Positions 18,707-30,486 of a stretch of 64,000 bases of DNA are shown piece after piece (positions within the stretch are counted from its first letter, which is position 1; each line of letters opens with the position of its first letter). Source of the stretch: Ralstonia pickettii (lineage in GTDB: Bacteria > Pseudomonadota > Gammaproteobacteria > Burkholderiales > Burkholderiaceae). The translations under genes and the position numbers were made by a program. The notes under the pieces are model-generated. The model was not told the origin of the DNA and ran no database searches. It saw only the letters and a program-made list of their open reading frames with translations. Location: contig NZ_MCGB01000029.1 of NCBI RefSeq assembly GCF_001699815.1, positions 1 through 64,000 of the forward strand, read 5' to 3'.

Positions 18707-18739
18707 TGCGATAGCCAGGACGGTATTGACGCACTTGGG

Positions 18740-18776
18740 ACGGCGGCGTGGCCTGCAGGCGCGCCGCCGTTTGTTC
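18740..18776 (+). terminator. Weak terminator-like hairpin after the oligomer hydrolase
   Basis: ACGGCGGCG and CGCCGCCGT form a nine-base-pair stem around a GC-rich 13-base loop, followed by TTGTT. The T run is poor, so termination may be inefficient or Rho-assisted. Confidence 0.45.
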
Positions 18777-18811
18777 TGGCGCAAATCTGCGTCAAAACTC
18801 GCGTTTCCATG

Positions 18812-18837
18812 CTTGAAATGCCACCGAAGCTCCCTAT
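18812..18837 (+). promoter_or_regulatory. Sigma-32 heat-shock promoter of clpB
   Basis: CTTGAAA at 18812-18818 and CCCTAT at 18832-18837 are separated by 13 bases, close to the RpoH consensus (CTTGAAA, 13-15 bases, CCCCAT). It lies about 40 bases ahead of the clpB start, which makes it the heat-shock promoter of that gene. Confidence 0.85.
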
Positions 18838-18876
18838 CTTTCGGAGCAGTGAAACATTTTCCGCAAGGGGTTTTTA

Positions 18877-21465
<2,589 letters not shown>

Positions 21466-21486
21466 GGCTGTTGCTGGGCTTCAAAG

Positions 21487-21520
21487 AACCGCTCTGGTTT
21501 TTCCAGAGCGGTTTTTTTTT
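21487..21520 (+). terminator. Rho-independent terminator of clpB
   Basis: AACCGCTCTGG and CCAGAGCGGTT form a perfect 11-base-pair stem around a five-T loop, followed by nine or more T. It lies 22 bases after the clpB stop codon and isolates clpB from the sulfur locus. Confidence 0.95.
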
Positions 21521-21748
21521 GTTCTGTTTTTTTTGTTGGTGGTGCATCTCTTGTTTCACCCCCTGCCGGGCCCGGAGGGTACGAGACAAGGGATGGACCA
21601 TCATAGTTTTCCTTCAGCCACGAGCCTCACCGACCTATATGCAAAAAACGATGAACATTCCCTGAAACCATTCGTTCCCCGTACAAGACCCGCTCGGTAG
21701 TCTTGCTCCTATTCCAAATCCATCAGAGATCAGAAACGGAGCTGCAAG

Positions 21749-22768
21749 ATGATTCGCAAGTTTGTTTTCAACACGCTTGTACGTGCTACAGCGGCTGCCA
21801 TCGTGGCGGGGGGAACCGTGGGTGCGCATGCGGCGACGACACTGCTGAATGTGTCGTACGACCCGACGCGCGAGTTGTATAAGGAAATCAACACCGAATT
21901 CGCCAAGAAGTGGAAGGCCGAAACGGGTGAGGACATCACCCTGCGCGCTTCGCATGGCGGTTCGGGCAAGCAGGCGCGCTCCGTGATCGACGGGCTGGAT
22001 GCCGATGTGGTGACGCTGGCGCTCGGCTATGACATCGACGCGATCGCCGAGAAAGGCCTGACCGGCAAGGACTGGCAGAAGCGCCTGCCGCACAACGCCT
22101 CGCCGTACACGTCGACCATCGTCTTCCTGGTGCGCAAGGGCAACCCGAAGGGCATCAAGGACTGGAATGACCTGGTCAAGCCGGGCATCGCCGTCATCAC
22201 GCCCAACCCGAAGACCTCCGGTGGTGCACGCTGGAATTACCTGGCCGCCTGGGCCTATGCGCTGAAGCAGCCGGGCGGTTCGGATGCCACCGCCAAGGAC
22301 TTTGTGCAGAAGCTCTACAAGAACGTGCCGGTGCTCGATTCGGGCGCGCGCGGTGCGACCACCACCTTTACCGAGCGTGGTATCGGCGATGTGCTGATCG
22401 CGTGGGAAGACGAGGCGCTGCTGGCGGCGCGCGTGGAAGGCAAGGACAAGTTTGACGTGGTGGTGCCGTCGATTTCCATCCTGGCCGAGCCGCCGGTGGC
22501 GGTGGTCGACAAGGTGGCCGACAAGAAGGGCACGCGCAAGGCCGCGGAGGCGTATCTCAAGTTCCTCTACACGCCGCAAGGGCAGGAGATCGGTGCGAAG
22601 AACTTCTATCGCCCGACCGATCCGGCCGTGGCCAAGAAGCACGAGAGCGAATTCCCGAAGGTGAAGCTCGTGACCATCGACGACACGTTCGGCGGCTGGC
22701 AGAAGGCGCAGAAGACGCACTTTGCCGACGGCGGGGAGTTTGACCAGCTCTATCAACCGGGCAAGTAA
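21749..22768 (+). CDS. sbp: Sulfate ABC transporter substrate-binding protein
   Basis: Periplasmic sulfate/thiosulfate-binding protein of 339 residues. It has a cleavable signal peptide ending near AHA (about residue 28), then [17 protein letters not shown] and [18 protein letters not shown], both diagnostic for Sbp/CysP. It is the first gene of the sulfur locus and supplies substrate to CysT-CysW-CysA, encoded 8 kb downstream. The about 230 bases in front of it hold no other gene and probably contain CysB-controlled promoter sequence. Confidence 0.95.
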   Translation: MIRKFVFNTLVRATAAAIVAGGTVGAHAATTLLNVSYDPTRELYKEINTEFAKKWKAETGEDITLRASHGGSGKQARSVIDGLDADVVTLALGYDIDAIAEKGLTGKDWQKRLPHNASPYTSTIVFLVRKGNPKGIKDWNDLVKPGIAVITPNPKTSGGARWNYLAAWAYALKQPGGSDATAKDFVQKLYKNVPVLDSGARGATTTFTERGIGDVLIAWEDEALLAARVEGKDKFDVVVPSISILAEPPVAVVDKVADKKGTRKAAEAYLKFLYTPQGQEIGAKNFYRPTDPAVAKKHESEFPKVKLVTIDDTFGGWQKAQKTHFADGGEFDQLYQPGK

Positions 22769-22805
22769 GCCCCACACGACGTAACGACATCGGGTGATCC
22801 GCATC

Positions 22806-23429
22806 ATGCAAATCCTGACGATTTCCGGCAGCCCTTCGGCGCAATCGCGATCTGCGCGCCTGCTGGGCCACGTGCGTGCGCAGCTCGAACGCGCCGGCGA
22901 GCAGGCGGACCACCTGGACCTGCGCAGCCTTCCAGCCGACGCGCTGCTCGGCGCGCAGGTGTCCGACCCCGCCATCGCCGATGCGGTGGCGCGGGTGGAA
23001 GCGGCGGGCGTGGTGATTCTTGCCACGCCGGTCTACAAGGCGGCCTACAGCGGGCTGCTCAAGACGTTTCTCGATCTGCTGCCGCAGAGCGGGCTGCGCG
23101 ACAAGGTCGTGCTGCCGATTGCCACTGGCGGCAGCCTGGCCCATACGCTGGCGATCGATTACGCGCTGCGCCCCGTGCTGACGGCGCTGGCGGCGCGCTC
23201 GATCCTGCCCGGCATCTTTGCAGTCGACTCGCAGATCGTCGTGGCGGATGACGGCGTGACCGTTGACCCATCGCTGCAGCAGCGCCTGGATGACGGCGTG
23301 GAGCGCGTGCATCAGGCACTGGCGCTGGCACGGCATCCGGCCGTGGCGCAGGTCATCGTTTCGAGCCGCAGCGCGGTGCGTGCCACGTTCCAGGCCGCCG
23401 ACGAAGAACGAATGCGATGTCTGGCGTGA
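22806..23429 (+). CDS. ssuE: NADPH-dependent FMN reductase SsuE
   Basis: Flavin reductase supplying reduced FMN to the alkanesulfonate monooxygenase SsuD. The 207-residue protein starts MQILTISGSPSAQSRS, the typical flavodoxin-like phosphate loop, and has ILATPVYKAAYSGLLKTFLD. I prefer the ATG at 22806 to a GTG four codons upstream because homologues begin at this methionine. It follows sbp by 37 bases. Confidence 0.93.
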   Translation: MQILTISGSPSAQSRSARLLGHVRAQLERAGEQADHLDLRSLPADALLGAQVSDPAIADAVARVEAAGVVILATPVYKAAYSGLLKTFLDLLPQSGLRDKVVLPIATGGSLAHTLAIDYALRPVLTALAARSILPGIFAVDSQIVVADDGVTVDPSLQQRLDDGVERVHQALALARHPAVAQVIVSSRSAVRATFQAADEERMRCLA

Positions 23430-23546
23430 TGCGCTGAACGCGCCGCCGTATACACACGCTCTCTGGATTTTTCCGTTGTTGTCACGCCGCGCGGCTGCCG
23501 CGCGCGAATCGTGTCGCCCATACACCCCGCATCGATCGAACTTGCC

Positions 23547-24539
23547 ATGAAAACCAACTCGCCCCTGCGCAGGACTTTGACCATTGCCGCCACGTTGCTT
23601 GCAACGCTTGGCGTGCCCGCCGCATTTGCCAATAGCGATGCGCCGCCCCCGACCGCAGCCAAACAACTGCGCATCGGCTATCAGAAATACGGCACGCTGA
23701 CGGTGCTCAAGGCACGCGGCACGTTGGAAAAGCGCCTTGCCGCTCAGGGCATCGAAGTGAAGTGGACCGAGTTTCCGGCAGGCCCGCAGTTGCTGGAAGG
23801 CCTGAACGTGGGCGCCATCGATTTCGGCACCACGGGTGAAGCACCGACAATCTTCGCGCTGGCTGCCGGGGCGCACCTCGTCTATGTCGGCAACCAGCCG
23901 CCCGCGCCGGCCGGCGAGGCGATCATCGTGCCGAAGACGTCGCCGCTCAAGAGCGTGGCCGATCTCAAGGGCAAGCGCGTTGCCTTCAACAAGGGCTCGA
24001 ACGTGCATTACCTGCTGGTGAAGCTGCTGGAAAAGGCCAATGTGCCCTACAGCGATATCCAGCCCGTATACCTGACCCCCGCCGATGCGCGTGCCGCCTT
24101 CGAGCGCGGCGCCATCGACGCCTGGGTGATCTGGGATCCGTTCTTTGCCGCGGCCGAACAGCAGCTGGGCGCGCGCGTGCTGGCCGATGGCACGGGCGTG
24201 GTCAACAACTCGCAGTACTTCCTGGCATCGAAGGGCTATGCAGGCGCGCGGCCCGATGTGCTGAACATCGTGCTCGATGAGCTGAAGAAGACCGACACCT
24301 GGGCCGCTGCCAACCCGAAGGATGTGACAAACATTCTTGGCCCGCAGCTCGGCCTGGAGCCGGCCGTGGTGGCGCGTTCGGTGTCGCGCATTGCCTATGG
24401 CATCCAGCCCGTCGGGCCCGAGGCCCTGGCTGACCAGCAGCGCATTGCCGATACGTTCCACACGCTCAAGCTGATCCCGCGCCCCGTCAAGGTGGCCGAC
24501 TCTGCGTGGCAGCCGACGACGCAGCAAGCCGCGCGCTGA
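23547..24539 (+). CDS. ssuA: Aliphatic sulfonate-binding protein SsuA, first copy
   Basis: Periplasmic binding protein for alkanesulfonates, 330 residues. A Sec signal peptide covers about residues 1-28. Family sequences are LRIGYQKYGTL, FPAGPQLLEGLNVGAIDFG and AFERGAIDAWVIWDPF. The ATG at 23547 is chosen because the signal peptide starts there; an upstream GTG would add 12 unrelated residues. It is followed after five bases by a second, distinct SsuA-type gene. Confidence 0.93.
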   Translation: MKTNSPLRRTLTIAATLLATLGVPAAFANSDAPPPTAAKQLRIGYQKYGTLTVLKARGTLEKRLAAQGIEVKWTEFPAGPQLLEGLNVGAIDFGTTGEAPTIFALAAGAHLVYVGNQPPAPAGEAIIVPKTSPLKSVADLKGKRVAFNKGSNVHYLLVKLLEKANVPYSDIQPVYLTPADARAAFERGAIDAWVIWDPFFAAAEQQLGARVLADGTGVVNNSQYFLASKGYAGARPDVLNIVLDELKKTDTWAAANPKDVTNILGPQLGLEPAVVARSVSRIAYGIQPVGPEALADQQRIADTFHTLKLIPRPVKVADSAWQPTTQQAAR

Positions 24540-24544
24540 TCGCC

Positions 24545-25576
24545 ATGATCGTCAACATCCAACGCCGCCGCCTGTTGAGCGCCACCGTGGCGGGCGCATC
24601 GCTGGCCACGCTCGGGCCGGTCGCACACGCCGCTAATGCCGCAACCGCCACCCCCGCGGCTGCCGGTCTGCCCAAGGTGACGCCGCCGGCGCAGCTGCGC
24701 ATTGGTTTCCAGAAGAGCGCAGTCAACCTCGTCATCGTCAAAGAGAACCGGGCGCTGGAGCAGCGCTTTCCGGGCACCAAGATCAGCTGGCTGGAGTTTC
24801 CGGCCGGGCCGCAGCAGCTCGAAGCGTTGTCCGCGGGCAGTCTCGACCTCGCCATCACGGGAGATACGCCGCCGGTGTTCGCGCAGGCTGCCGGCAAGGA
24901 CCTGCGCTACGTGGGCGTGGAGCCGCCCAAGCCGGACAGCTCCGCCATCCTCGTGCAGCAGGATTCGACGCTCAAGACGCTGGCCGACCTGAAGGGCAAG
25001 CGCGTGGCGCTGCAGAAGGGTTCGAGCGCGCATTTCCTGATCGTGCGGGGCCTGCAGAAGGGCGGGCTGAGCTTTGCCGACATCCAGCCCGTGTACCTGA
25101 CGCCGGCTGATGCGCGCGCCGCCTTCGAGCGCGGCAGCGTCGACGCCTGGGGCATCTGGGATCCGTACTACGCCGCCACCGAACTCGCGATCAAGCCGCG
25201 CGTGCTGGCCACCGGGCGCACGCTGTCGTCCAACAACTCGTTCTATTTCGCGCCGACGGCCTTTACGGAAAAGCACGGCGACACCATCGCCGCCATCTTT
25301 GCGGAGCTCTCGCGCGCCGACCGCCTCGTGCAGGAGAACCGAAAGGAAGCCGCGCAGCGCATTGCGGACTTCTCCGGGCTGTCGCTGGCGACGGTGCATC
25401 TGTTCCTGTCGCGCCGGCCGCCTTCGCCCGTGCGGCCGGTCACGCCGGAAGCGGTTGCCGAGCAGCAGCGCGTGGCCGATGCGTTTCACGGGTTGGGGCT
25501 GATTCCGCGCCCGGTCAAGCCGATCGAACTGGTCTGGCACCCGACCCCGGCGCAACTGGCCATTGCCCGCGCTTGA
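24545..25576 (+). CDS. Aliphatic sulfonate-binding protein SsuA-like, second copy
   Basis: Second sulfonate-binding protein, 343 residues, paralogous to the preceding gene but clearly diverged: both share FPAGPQ, YLTPADARAAFERG and AWxIWDP, while other stretches differ widely. The N-terminus has QRRRLLSA before a hydrophobic run, which could be a Tat or a Sec signal. Carrying two binding proteins for one SsuBC transporter suggests a wider range of sulfonates. SsuD starts 43 bases downstream. Confidence 0.9.
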   Translation: MIVNIQRRRLLSATVAGASLATLGPVAHAANAATATPAAAGLPKVTPPAQLRIGFQKSAVNLVIVKENRALEQRFPGTKISWLEFPAGPQQLEALSAGSLDLAITGDTPPVFAQAAGKDLRYVGVEPPKPDSSAILVQQDSTLKTLADLKGKRVALQKGSSAHFLIVRGLQKGGLSFADIQPVYLTPADARAAFERGSVDAWGIWDPYYAATELAIKPRVLATGRTLSSNNSFYFAPTAFTEKHGDTIAAIFAELSRADRLVQENRKEAAQRIADFSGLSLATVHLFLSRRPPSPVRPVTPEAVAEQQRVADAFHGLGLIPRPVKPIELVWHPTPAQLAIARA

Positions 25577-25619
25577 GTTGTTGCGTTGATCTGAGAACAA
25601 CACAGTCCAAGGAGCTGTC

Positions 25620-26783
25620 ATGCAAGTTTTCTGGTTCATCCCGACGCACGGCGACAGCCGCTATCTCGGCACCGCCGAGGGCGCACGCCAAGTCGATCAC
25701 ACCTATCTGCAGCAGGTGGCCGTGGCCGCCGATACGCTCGGCTACGAGGGCGTGCTGATTCCCACCGGCCGCTCGTGCGAAGACCCGTGGGTCGTGGCCG
25801 CGAGCCTGATTCCGGTCACGAAGCGCCTGCGTTTCCTGGTGGCGGTGCGCCCCGGGTTGATGGCGCCCACGCTGGCTGCCCGCATGGCCGCCACGTACGA
25901 CCGTCTGTCGAATGGCCGCTTGCTGGTGAACCTTGTCACGGGTGGCGATCCTGCAGAGCTGGCCGGCGATGGCCTGTTCCTGGATCACGCGCAACGCTAC
26001 GAGGCCTCGGAAGAGTTCATCCGCATCTGGCGTGAAACGCTGGCGGCAAGCCACGAAGGTGCAGCGCTGGACTACACCGGCAAGCACCTCAGCGTGAAGG
26101 GCGCGAAGGTACTGTATCCGCCCGTGCAGCGGCCGCATCCGCCCGTGTATTTCGGTGGGTCGTCGGAAGCGGCGCACGAGCTGGCTGCGGAACAGGTCGA
26201 CTCGTATCTCACCTGGGGCGAACCGCCTGCCGCCGTGGCCGAAAAGATTGCCGACGTGCGTGCGCGCGCTGCCAAGCATGGCCGCACCGTGCGCTTCGGT
26301 ATCCGCCTGCACGTGATCGTGCGCGAGACGGAAGACGAAGCCTGGGCGGCCGCCGACAAGCTCATCAGCAAGCTCGACGACGACACCGTGGCCCGTGCGC
26401 AAGAGGCTTTCCGCAAGATGGATTCGGCCGGCCAGCAACGCATGGCCGCGCTGCATGCCAACGGCGTCAAGCGCACGCGCGCCGATCTGGAGATCAGCCC
26501 GAACCTGTGGGCCGGCGTGGGTCTGGTGCGCGGTGGTGCCGGCACGGCGCTCGTGGGCGATCCGCAAACCGTGGCCGCGCGCATGAAGGAATACGCCGAT
26601 CTGGGGATCGATACGTTCGTGCTGTCCGGCTATCCGCATCTGGAAGAGGCCTATCGGTTTGCCGAACTGGTGTTCCCGCTGCTGCCGCGCTCGGTGCGCG
26701 ACAAGCTGCCGGGCAACGTGCTGAACGGCCCGTTTGGCGAAGTGATCGCCACCGGTATCGTGCCGCGCGTGGCGGCAAGCTGA
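25620..26783 (+). CDS. ssuD: FMNH2-dependent alkanesulfonate monooxygenase SsuD
   Basis: Luciferase-fold monooxygenase of 387 residues that cleaves alkanesulfonates to aldehyde and sulfite using FMNH2 from SsuE. Typical sequences are [17 protein letters not shown] at the start, [14 protein letters not shown], and [17 protein letters not shown] in the middle. An AAGGAG ribosome-binding site precedes the ATG. The order E-A-A-D-C-B-F matches the ssu operons of beta- and gamma-proteobacteria. Confidence 0.96.
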   Translation: MQVFWFIPTHGDSRYLGTAEGARQVDHTYLQQVAVAADTLGYEGVLIPTGRSCEDPWVVAASLIPVTKRLRFLVAVRPGLMAPTLAARMAATYDRLSNGRLLVNLVTGGDPAELAGDGLFLDHAQRYEASEEFIRIWRETLAASHEGAALDYTGKHLSVKGAKVLYPPVQRPHPPVYFGGSSEAAHELAAEQVDSYLTWGEPPAAVAEKIADVRARAAKHGRTVRFGIRLHVIVRETEDEAWAAADKLISKLDDDTVARAQEAFRKMDSAGQQRMAALHANGVKRTRADLEISPNLWAGVGLVRGGAGTALVGDPQTVAARMKEYADLGIDTFVLSGYPHLEEAYRFAELVFPLLPRSVRDKLPGNVLNGPFGEVIATGIVPRVAAS

Positions 26784-26801
26784 GCCGAAAGGAGCAGGGC
26801 A

Positions 26802-27614
26802 ATGGCATCCCAATCCAAACCGAAACCGAAGGCAAACACCTTCCTGCGTACCGCCCGGCAACGATTGGCGCCGTGGATCGTGCCGCTTGTGCTGCTGGTG
26901 CTGTGGCAGGCCTCTGCCCAATGGGGCTGGCTGTCGAACCGCATCCTGCCGGCACCTCTGGACGTGGCGAAATCCGCCGTTGCGCTGGCGCGCTCTGGCG
27001 AGCTGTGGACCCACGTGGCCGTGAGCACCTGGCGCGCGCTGCTGGGCTTTGTAATCGGCGGCTCGCTGGGTCTGGCGCTGGGGCTGCTGACCGGCACCTT
27101 CCGCACAGCCGAGACGCTGCTCGACACCACGCTGCAGATGGTCCGCAACATCCCGGTGCTGGCGTTGATTCCGCTGGTGATCCTGTGGTTCGGCATCGAT
27201 GAATCGGCCAAGCTGTTCCTGGTATCGCTGGGCGTGTTCTTCCCGATTTATCTGAACACGTATCACGGCATCCGCTCTGTCGACCCTGCCCTGGTGGAGA
27301 TGGCCCGCAGCTACGGCCTGTCGCGTGCGCAGTTGTATCGGGAGGTGATCCTGCCCGGTGCGCTGCCGCAGATCCTGGTGGGCGTGCGTTTCTCGCTCGG
27401 CCTGATGTGGGTGACGCTGATCGTGGCGGAGACGGTGTCTGCGCAGGCCGGCATCGGCTACATGACGATGAATGCGCGCGAGTTCCTGCAGACCGATGTG
27501 GTGCTGCTGGGCATCCTGCTGTATGCGCTGCTCGGCAAGCTGGCGGATTGGTTGTCGCGCGGGCTGGAACGTTACTGGCTGCGCTGGCACCCTGGGTATC
27601 AAGCGGCGGCCTGA
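26802..27614 (+). CDS. ssuC: Sulfonate ABC transporter permease SsuC
   Basis: Inner-membrane permease of 270 residues with about six hydrophobic segments. The EAA loop that contacts the ATPase is visible as [20 protein letters not shown]. The C-terminus WYR-like motif is absent, as is common. It lies 18 bases after ssuD and 19 bases before ssuB. Confidence 0.95.
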   Translation: MASQSKPKPKANTFLRTARQRLAPWIVPLVLLVLWQASAQWGWLSNRILPAPLDVAKSAVALARSGELWTHVAVSTWRALLGFVIGGSLGLALGLLTGTFRTAETLLDTTLQMVRNIPVLALIPLVILWFGIDESAKLFLVSLGVFFPIYLNTYHGIRSVDPALVEMARSYGLSRAQLYREVILPGALPQILVGVRFSLGLMWVTLIVAETVSAQAGIGYMTMNAREFLQTDVVLLGILLYALLGKLADWLSRGLERYWLRWHPGYQAAA

Positions 27615-27633
27615 GGCTGAATTGGAGAGACGC

Positions 27634-28473
27634 ATGCAAAGCAATGCCACTGAACACGCCGCGCTGGCCGGCACCGCCCTGCACATCGAACACGTCGTCA
27701 AACGCTACGGCGATCGTGAAGTGCTGCATGGCATCGATCTGGACATCACGCCGGGCGAGTTTGTCGTCATCGTTGGCCGCAGCGGCTGCGGCAAGAGCAC
27801 GCTACTGCGATTGATTGCCGGGCTGGAAGGCATTGACGACGGCCACCTGCGTCGCGACGGTGAAGCAGAAGACGGCCTGCATGACGATGCCCGCGTGATG
27901 TTCCAGGACGCCCGTCTGTTGCCGTGGAAGAAGGTGCTCGACAACGTCGCGCTGGGCTTGCCGAAAACGCAGCGTGCGCAAGCCGCTGAAGTGCTTGCGC
28001 AAGTCGGACTGGCCGAGCGGGCAGGGGAATGGCCGGCACGCCTGTCAGGCGGACAGCGCCAGCGCGTGGCATTGGCGCGTGCGCTGGTGCATCGACCGCG
28101 CTTGCTGCTGCTGGATGAGCCGCTGGGCGCGCTTGATGCGCTCACCCGCATCGACATGCAGAACCTTATCGAAGGCCTGTGGCAGCGCCTGGGCTTTACG
28201 GCCGTGCTCGTCACGCACGACGTGGCCGAGGCGGTGGCGCTCGCCGACCGTGTGGTGCTGATCGAAGACGGCCGCATCACACTCGATGAACGCATTGATC
28301 TGCCGCGTCCGCGCCATCGTGGTTCGCCCGCGTTTGCGCGGCTGGAGGAATCCATCCTCAACCGTGTGATGCAGCGCAAGATCGATCCGAATGAAGTGAC
28401 CGATGTGCGTTCGCACACGGCGTGGGCATCACCCTTTGACGTGTCCGCCACATCCGTGCGCTGGGCCGTGTAA
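27634..28473 (+). CDS. ssuB: Sulfonate ABC transporter ATP-binding protein SsuB
   Basis: ATPase of 279 residues with Walker [17 protein letters not shown], signature [15 protein letters not shown] and Walker [14 protein letters not shown] start it at the ATG at 27634, preceded by GGAGAG; a longer open frame runs back into ssuC. It completes the SsuABC importer. Confidence 0.95.
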   Translation: MQSNATEHAALAGTALHIEHVVKRYGDREVLHGIDLDITPGEFVVIVGRSGCGKSTLLRLIAGLEGIDDGHLRRDGEAEDGLHDDARVMFQDARLLPWKKVLDNVALGLPKTQRAQAAEVLAQVGLAERAGEWPARLSGGQRQRVALARALVHRPRLLLLDEPLGALDALTRIDMQNLIEGLWQRLGFTAVLVTHDVAEAVALADRVVLIEDGRITLDERIDLPRPRHRGSPAFARLEESILNRVMQRKIDPNEVTDVRSHTAWASPFDVSATSVRWAV

Positions 28474-28543
28474 GGCGCTGCAAACCTTTCTCCTGAAAAC
28501 ATTCATTGGCACGTAGTGCCGTTGTCATCTAAGAAGGATCATC

Positions 28544-28759
28544 ATGAGCATCCAAGCGATTAACGTACGCAACCAGTTTCGCGGGCAGATCAAGGAGATC
28601 ATCCGGGGCGACGTGCTCTCGGAGATCGACGTGGAGACGCCGGCCGGCATCGTCACCTCGGTCATCACCACGCGCTCGGTCGACAGCCTTGGCCTGAAGA
28701 TCGGCAGCGAAGTGGTTGCGCTGGTGAAGGCGACTGAAGTATCGATCGCCAAACTGTAA
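28544..28759 (+). CDS. Mop/TOBE-domain small molybdopterin-binding protein, SsuF-like
   Basis: A 71-residue single TOBE (Mop) domain protein, for example NQFRGQIKEIIRGDVLSEID and LKIGSEVVALVKATEVSI. Molbindins of this type bind oxyanions such as molybdate; the Pseudomonas putida ssu operon carries a similar gene, ssuF, needed for growth on some sulfonates, though its biochemical role is unclear. An AAGGATC ribosome-binding site precedes the ATG. A GGCAC-GTA-GTGCC hairpin lies upstream at 28508-28520. Confidence 0.88.
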   Translation: MSIQAINVRNQFRGQIKEIIRGDVLSEIDVETPAGIVTSVITTRSVDSLGLKIGSEVVALVKATEVSIAKL

Positions 28760-28799
28760 GGATGGGGAGGAGACGGCGACCCAACAAGGAGCCTCACCC

Positions 28800-29684
28800 A
28801 TGAGCCTGATGCACACCACAGCACTCGCACAATTTCTCGGCACGCTGCCGAGCGCCCCGACGCCGGACCGCCAGTTGTGGCGCGACGCCGCCGGCCGCGT
28901 GCAGGGCCAGTTCTTCCACTGCGCGCTGACCAGCCTGTTTGAACCGGTCTGGCAACTGGCTGCCGATGGCGCGCTGGCGCCCGCCGGCCACGAAGCGCTG
29001 ATGCGCACGTGGACGCGCGACGGCGATCTGGGCCTGAACCCGTGGAAGGTGTTTTCGCTGGCGTCGGATGACGGCACGCTGGTCGAACTGGACCGCCTGT
29101 GCCGGCTGGTGCATACGCTCAACTATTTTTCCCGCACCGATGCGCGGCGGCTGGTCGTCAATGTGCATGGCCGGTTGCTGGCGGCGGTGGCGGCCGATCA
29201 TGGCAAGGCGTTTCACCGTGCGGTGACGGCGCTTGGGCTGCATCCCGAGCAGTTCGTCATCCAGGTGCCGTCCACGGCCAATGACGATCTGGGGCTGCTG
29301 CTGTTCGTGGTGGACAACTATCGGCGCAACGGTTTTGCTGTGGCGGTGCAGGCATCGGACCCGGCGGAAGCCGGCGCGCTGCTCGTGCATGCCCGGCCCG
29401 CCTATCTGAAGCTCGATGCACGGCGCGACTGGCGTACACGAAACGTGGTGTCGCTGGCCGATTCCGCACGGGAGTTGGGCGTGACGCTGGCCTTGCGGCG
29501 GTGCGAACGCCCGAGCGACCTGGAGCTGGCCCGCGCTGCCGGTATCGCCTATGTGCAGGGCAGCATCCTGCCCGGCGCGGAGCCCGAGCCGGACGCTGTG
29601 CCCACGCCACTGGTGGTACCGATGGCGCAGGCGCCGCTGGTGCAACAGCAGCAGTGCGCCGCCGGCCTTTCTCTGACGCAATGA
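28800..29684 (+). CDS. Degenerate EAL-domain protein
   Basis: A 294-residue protein with the fold and order of an EAL (cyclic-di-GMP phosphodiesterase) domain but lacking most catalytic positions. HEALMRTW keeps the EAL triad and VVNVHGRLLA keeps the asparagine, and YVQGSILPG keeps the closing motif. The expected glutamate strand reads QVPSTANDD, the DDFG metal-binding pair reads QASDP, and the late EGVE motif reads RRCERPSD. It is therefore probably a c-di-GMP sensor or a protein-binding module rather than an enzyme. It sits 40 bases after ssuF inside the sulfur locus, and its job there is unknown. Confidence 0.85.
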   Translation: MSLMHTTALAQFLGTLPSAPTPDRQLWRDAAGRVQGQFFHCALTSLFEPVWQLAADGALAPAGHEALMRTWTRDGDLGLNPWKVFSLASDDGTLVELDRLCRLVHTLNYFSRTDARRLVVNVHGRLLAAVAADHGKAFHRAVTALGLHPEQFVIQVPSTANDDLGLLLFVVDNYRRNGFAVAVQASDPAEAGALLVHARPAYLKLDARRDWRTRNVVSLADSARELGVTLALRRCERPSDLELARAAGIAYVQGSILPGAEPEPDAVPTPLVVPMAQAPLVQQQQCAAGLSLTQ

Positions 29685-29694
29685 GCACGACCCC

Positions 29695-30369
29695 ATGGCA
29701 CGCAGCGCACCCGCAACCGCATCGGACGCACCCGCCTGGCAGTGGCCGGCAGACGCCGTCATCCTGACCGTTCCCGGCTTGCATGGCAGCGGCCCTGGCC
29801 ACTGGCAGACGCGCTGGGAGCAGCGCTTTCCGGCGTGGCGGCGCGTGGTGCAGACGGATTGGTCAACGCCGGACCTGCCACGCTGGTCTGCCCGTGTGGG
29901 CGAAGCGGTGCATGCGGCGGTTGCCGAGCGTGCGCCAACCCGCAGCAGGCGCCCTGTGATTCTGGTGGCGCATAGCTTCGGCTGCCTGGCGTCGCTGCAC
30001 TGGGCGGCTCAGACCAAGGAGGCCGTGGCTGCGGTGCTGCTCGTCGCGCCGGCCGATCCGGACAAATTCGGTGTGCGGGATCTGCTCCCGGCGCGCGCCT
30101 TGCCGTTCCCGGCCACGCTGGTCGCCAGTCGCAACGACCCCTGGATGCCGCAAGGCAACGCCATCGACTGGAGCGCGCGCTGGGGCGCCGAATTCATTGA
30201 CGCAGGCGAGGCGGGCCATATCAACGCCGATTCCAACCTCGGCGAATGGGAAGCCGGCCTGGTCTTGCTCGACCGCCTGATCGGCCGCGCAAGTGCGCAA
30301 GACACCACGCGCGATGGCGCCGACTGGCAGGCGCAGTGGGATGTCTTACCGAGCACCCCTTATATCTAA
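29695..30369 (+). CDS. RBBP9/YdeN-family alpha/beta hydrolase
   Basis: A 224-residue serine hydrolase family protein. Visible motifs are TVPGLHGSGPGHWQTRWE at the start, the nucleophile elbow LVAHSFGCLAS, the acid region SRNDPWMP and the histidine in EAGHINADSNLGEW. Substrates of this family in bacteria are not known. It begins 10 bases after the EAL gene, so the two are probably co-expressed within the sulfur locus. Confidence 0.88.
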   Translation: MARSAPATASDAPAWQWPADAVILTVPGLHGSGPGHWQTRWEQRFPAWRRVVQTDWSTPDLPRWSARVGEAVHAAVAERAPTRSRRPVILVAHSFGCLASLHWAAQTKEAVAAVLLVAPADPDKFGVRDLLPARALPFPATLVASRNDPWMPQGNAIDWSARWGAEFIDAGEAGHINADSNLGEWEAGLVLLDRLIGRASAQDTTRDGADWQAQWDVLPSTPYI

Positions 30370-30443
30370 AACGATGATGCACATGCGCAAATATTCGTTT
30401 TCGTCATAAGAACAGTCCGCCACAATTGGTTCATCTGCATATC

Positions 30444-30476
30444 GGCCGCAGTGTTTTGCTCTGCGGCCATTTTTAT
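30444..30476 (+). terminator. Terminator-like hairpin in the cysT leader
   Basis: GGCCGCAG and CTGCGGCC form a perfect eight-base-pair stem around a nine-base loop, followed by ATTTTTAT. It ends 10 bases before the cysT start codon, an odd place for a simple end-of-operon terminator, so it may attenuate transcription into cysTWA. Confidence 0.6.
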
Positions 30477-30486
30477 CGGTGCGCTG

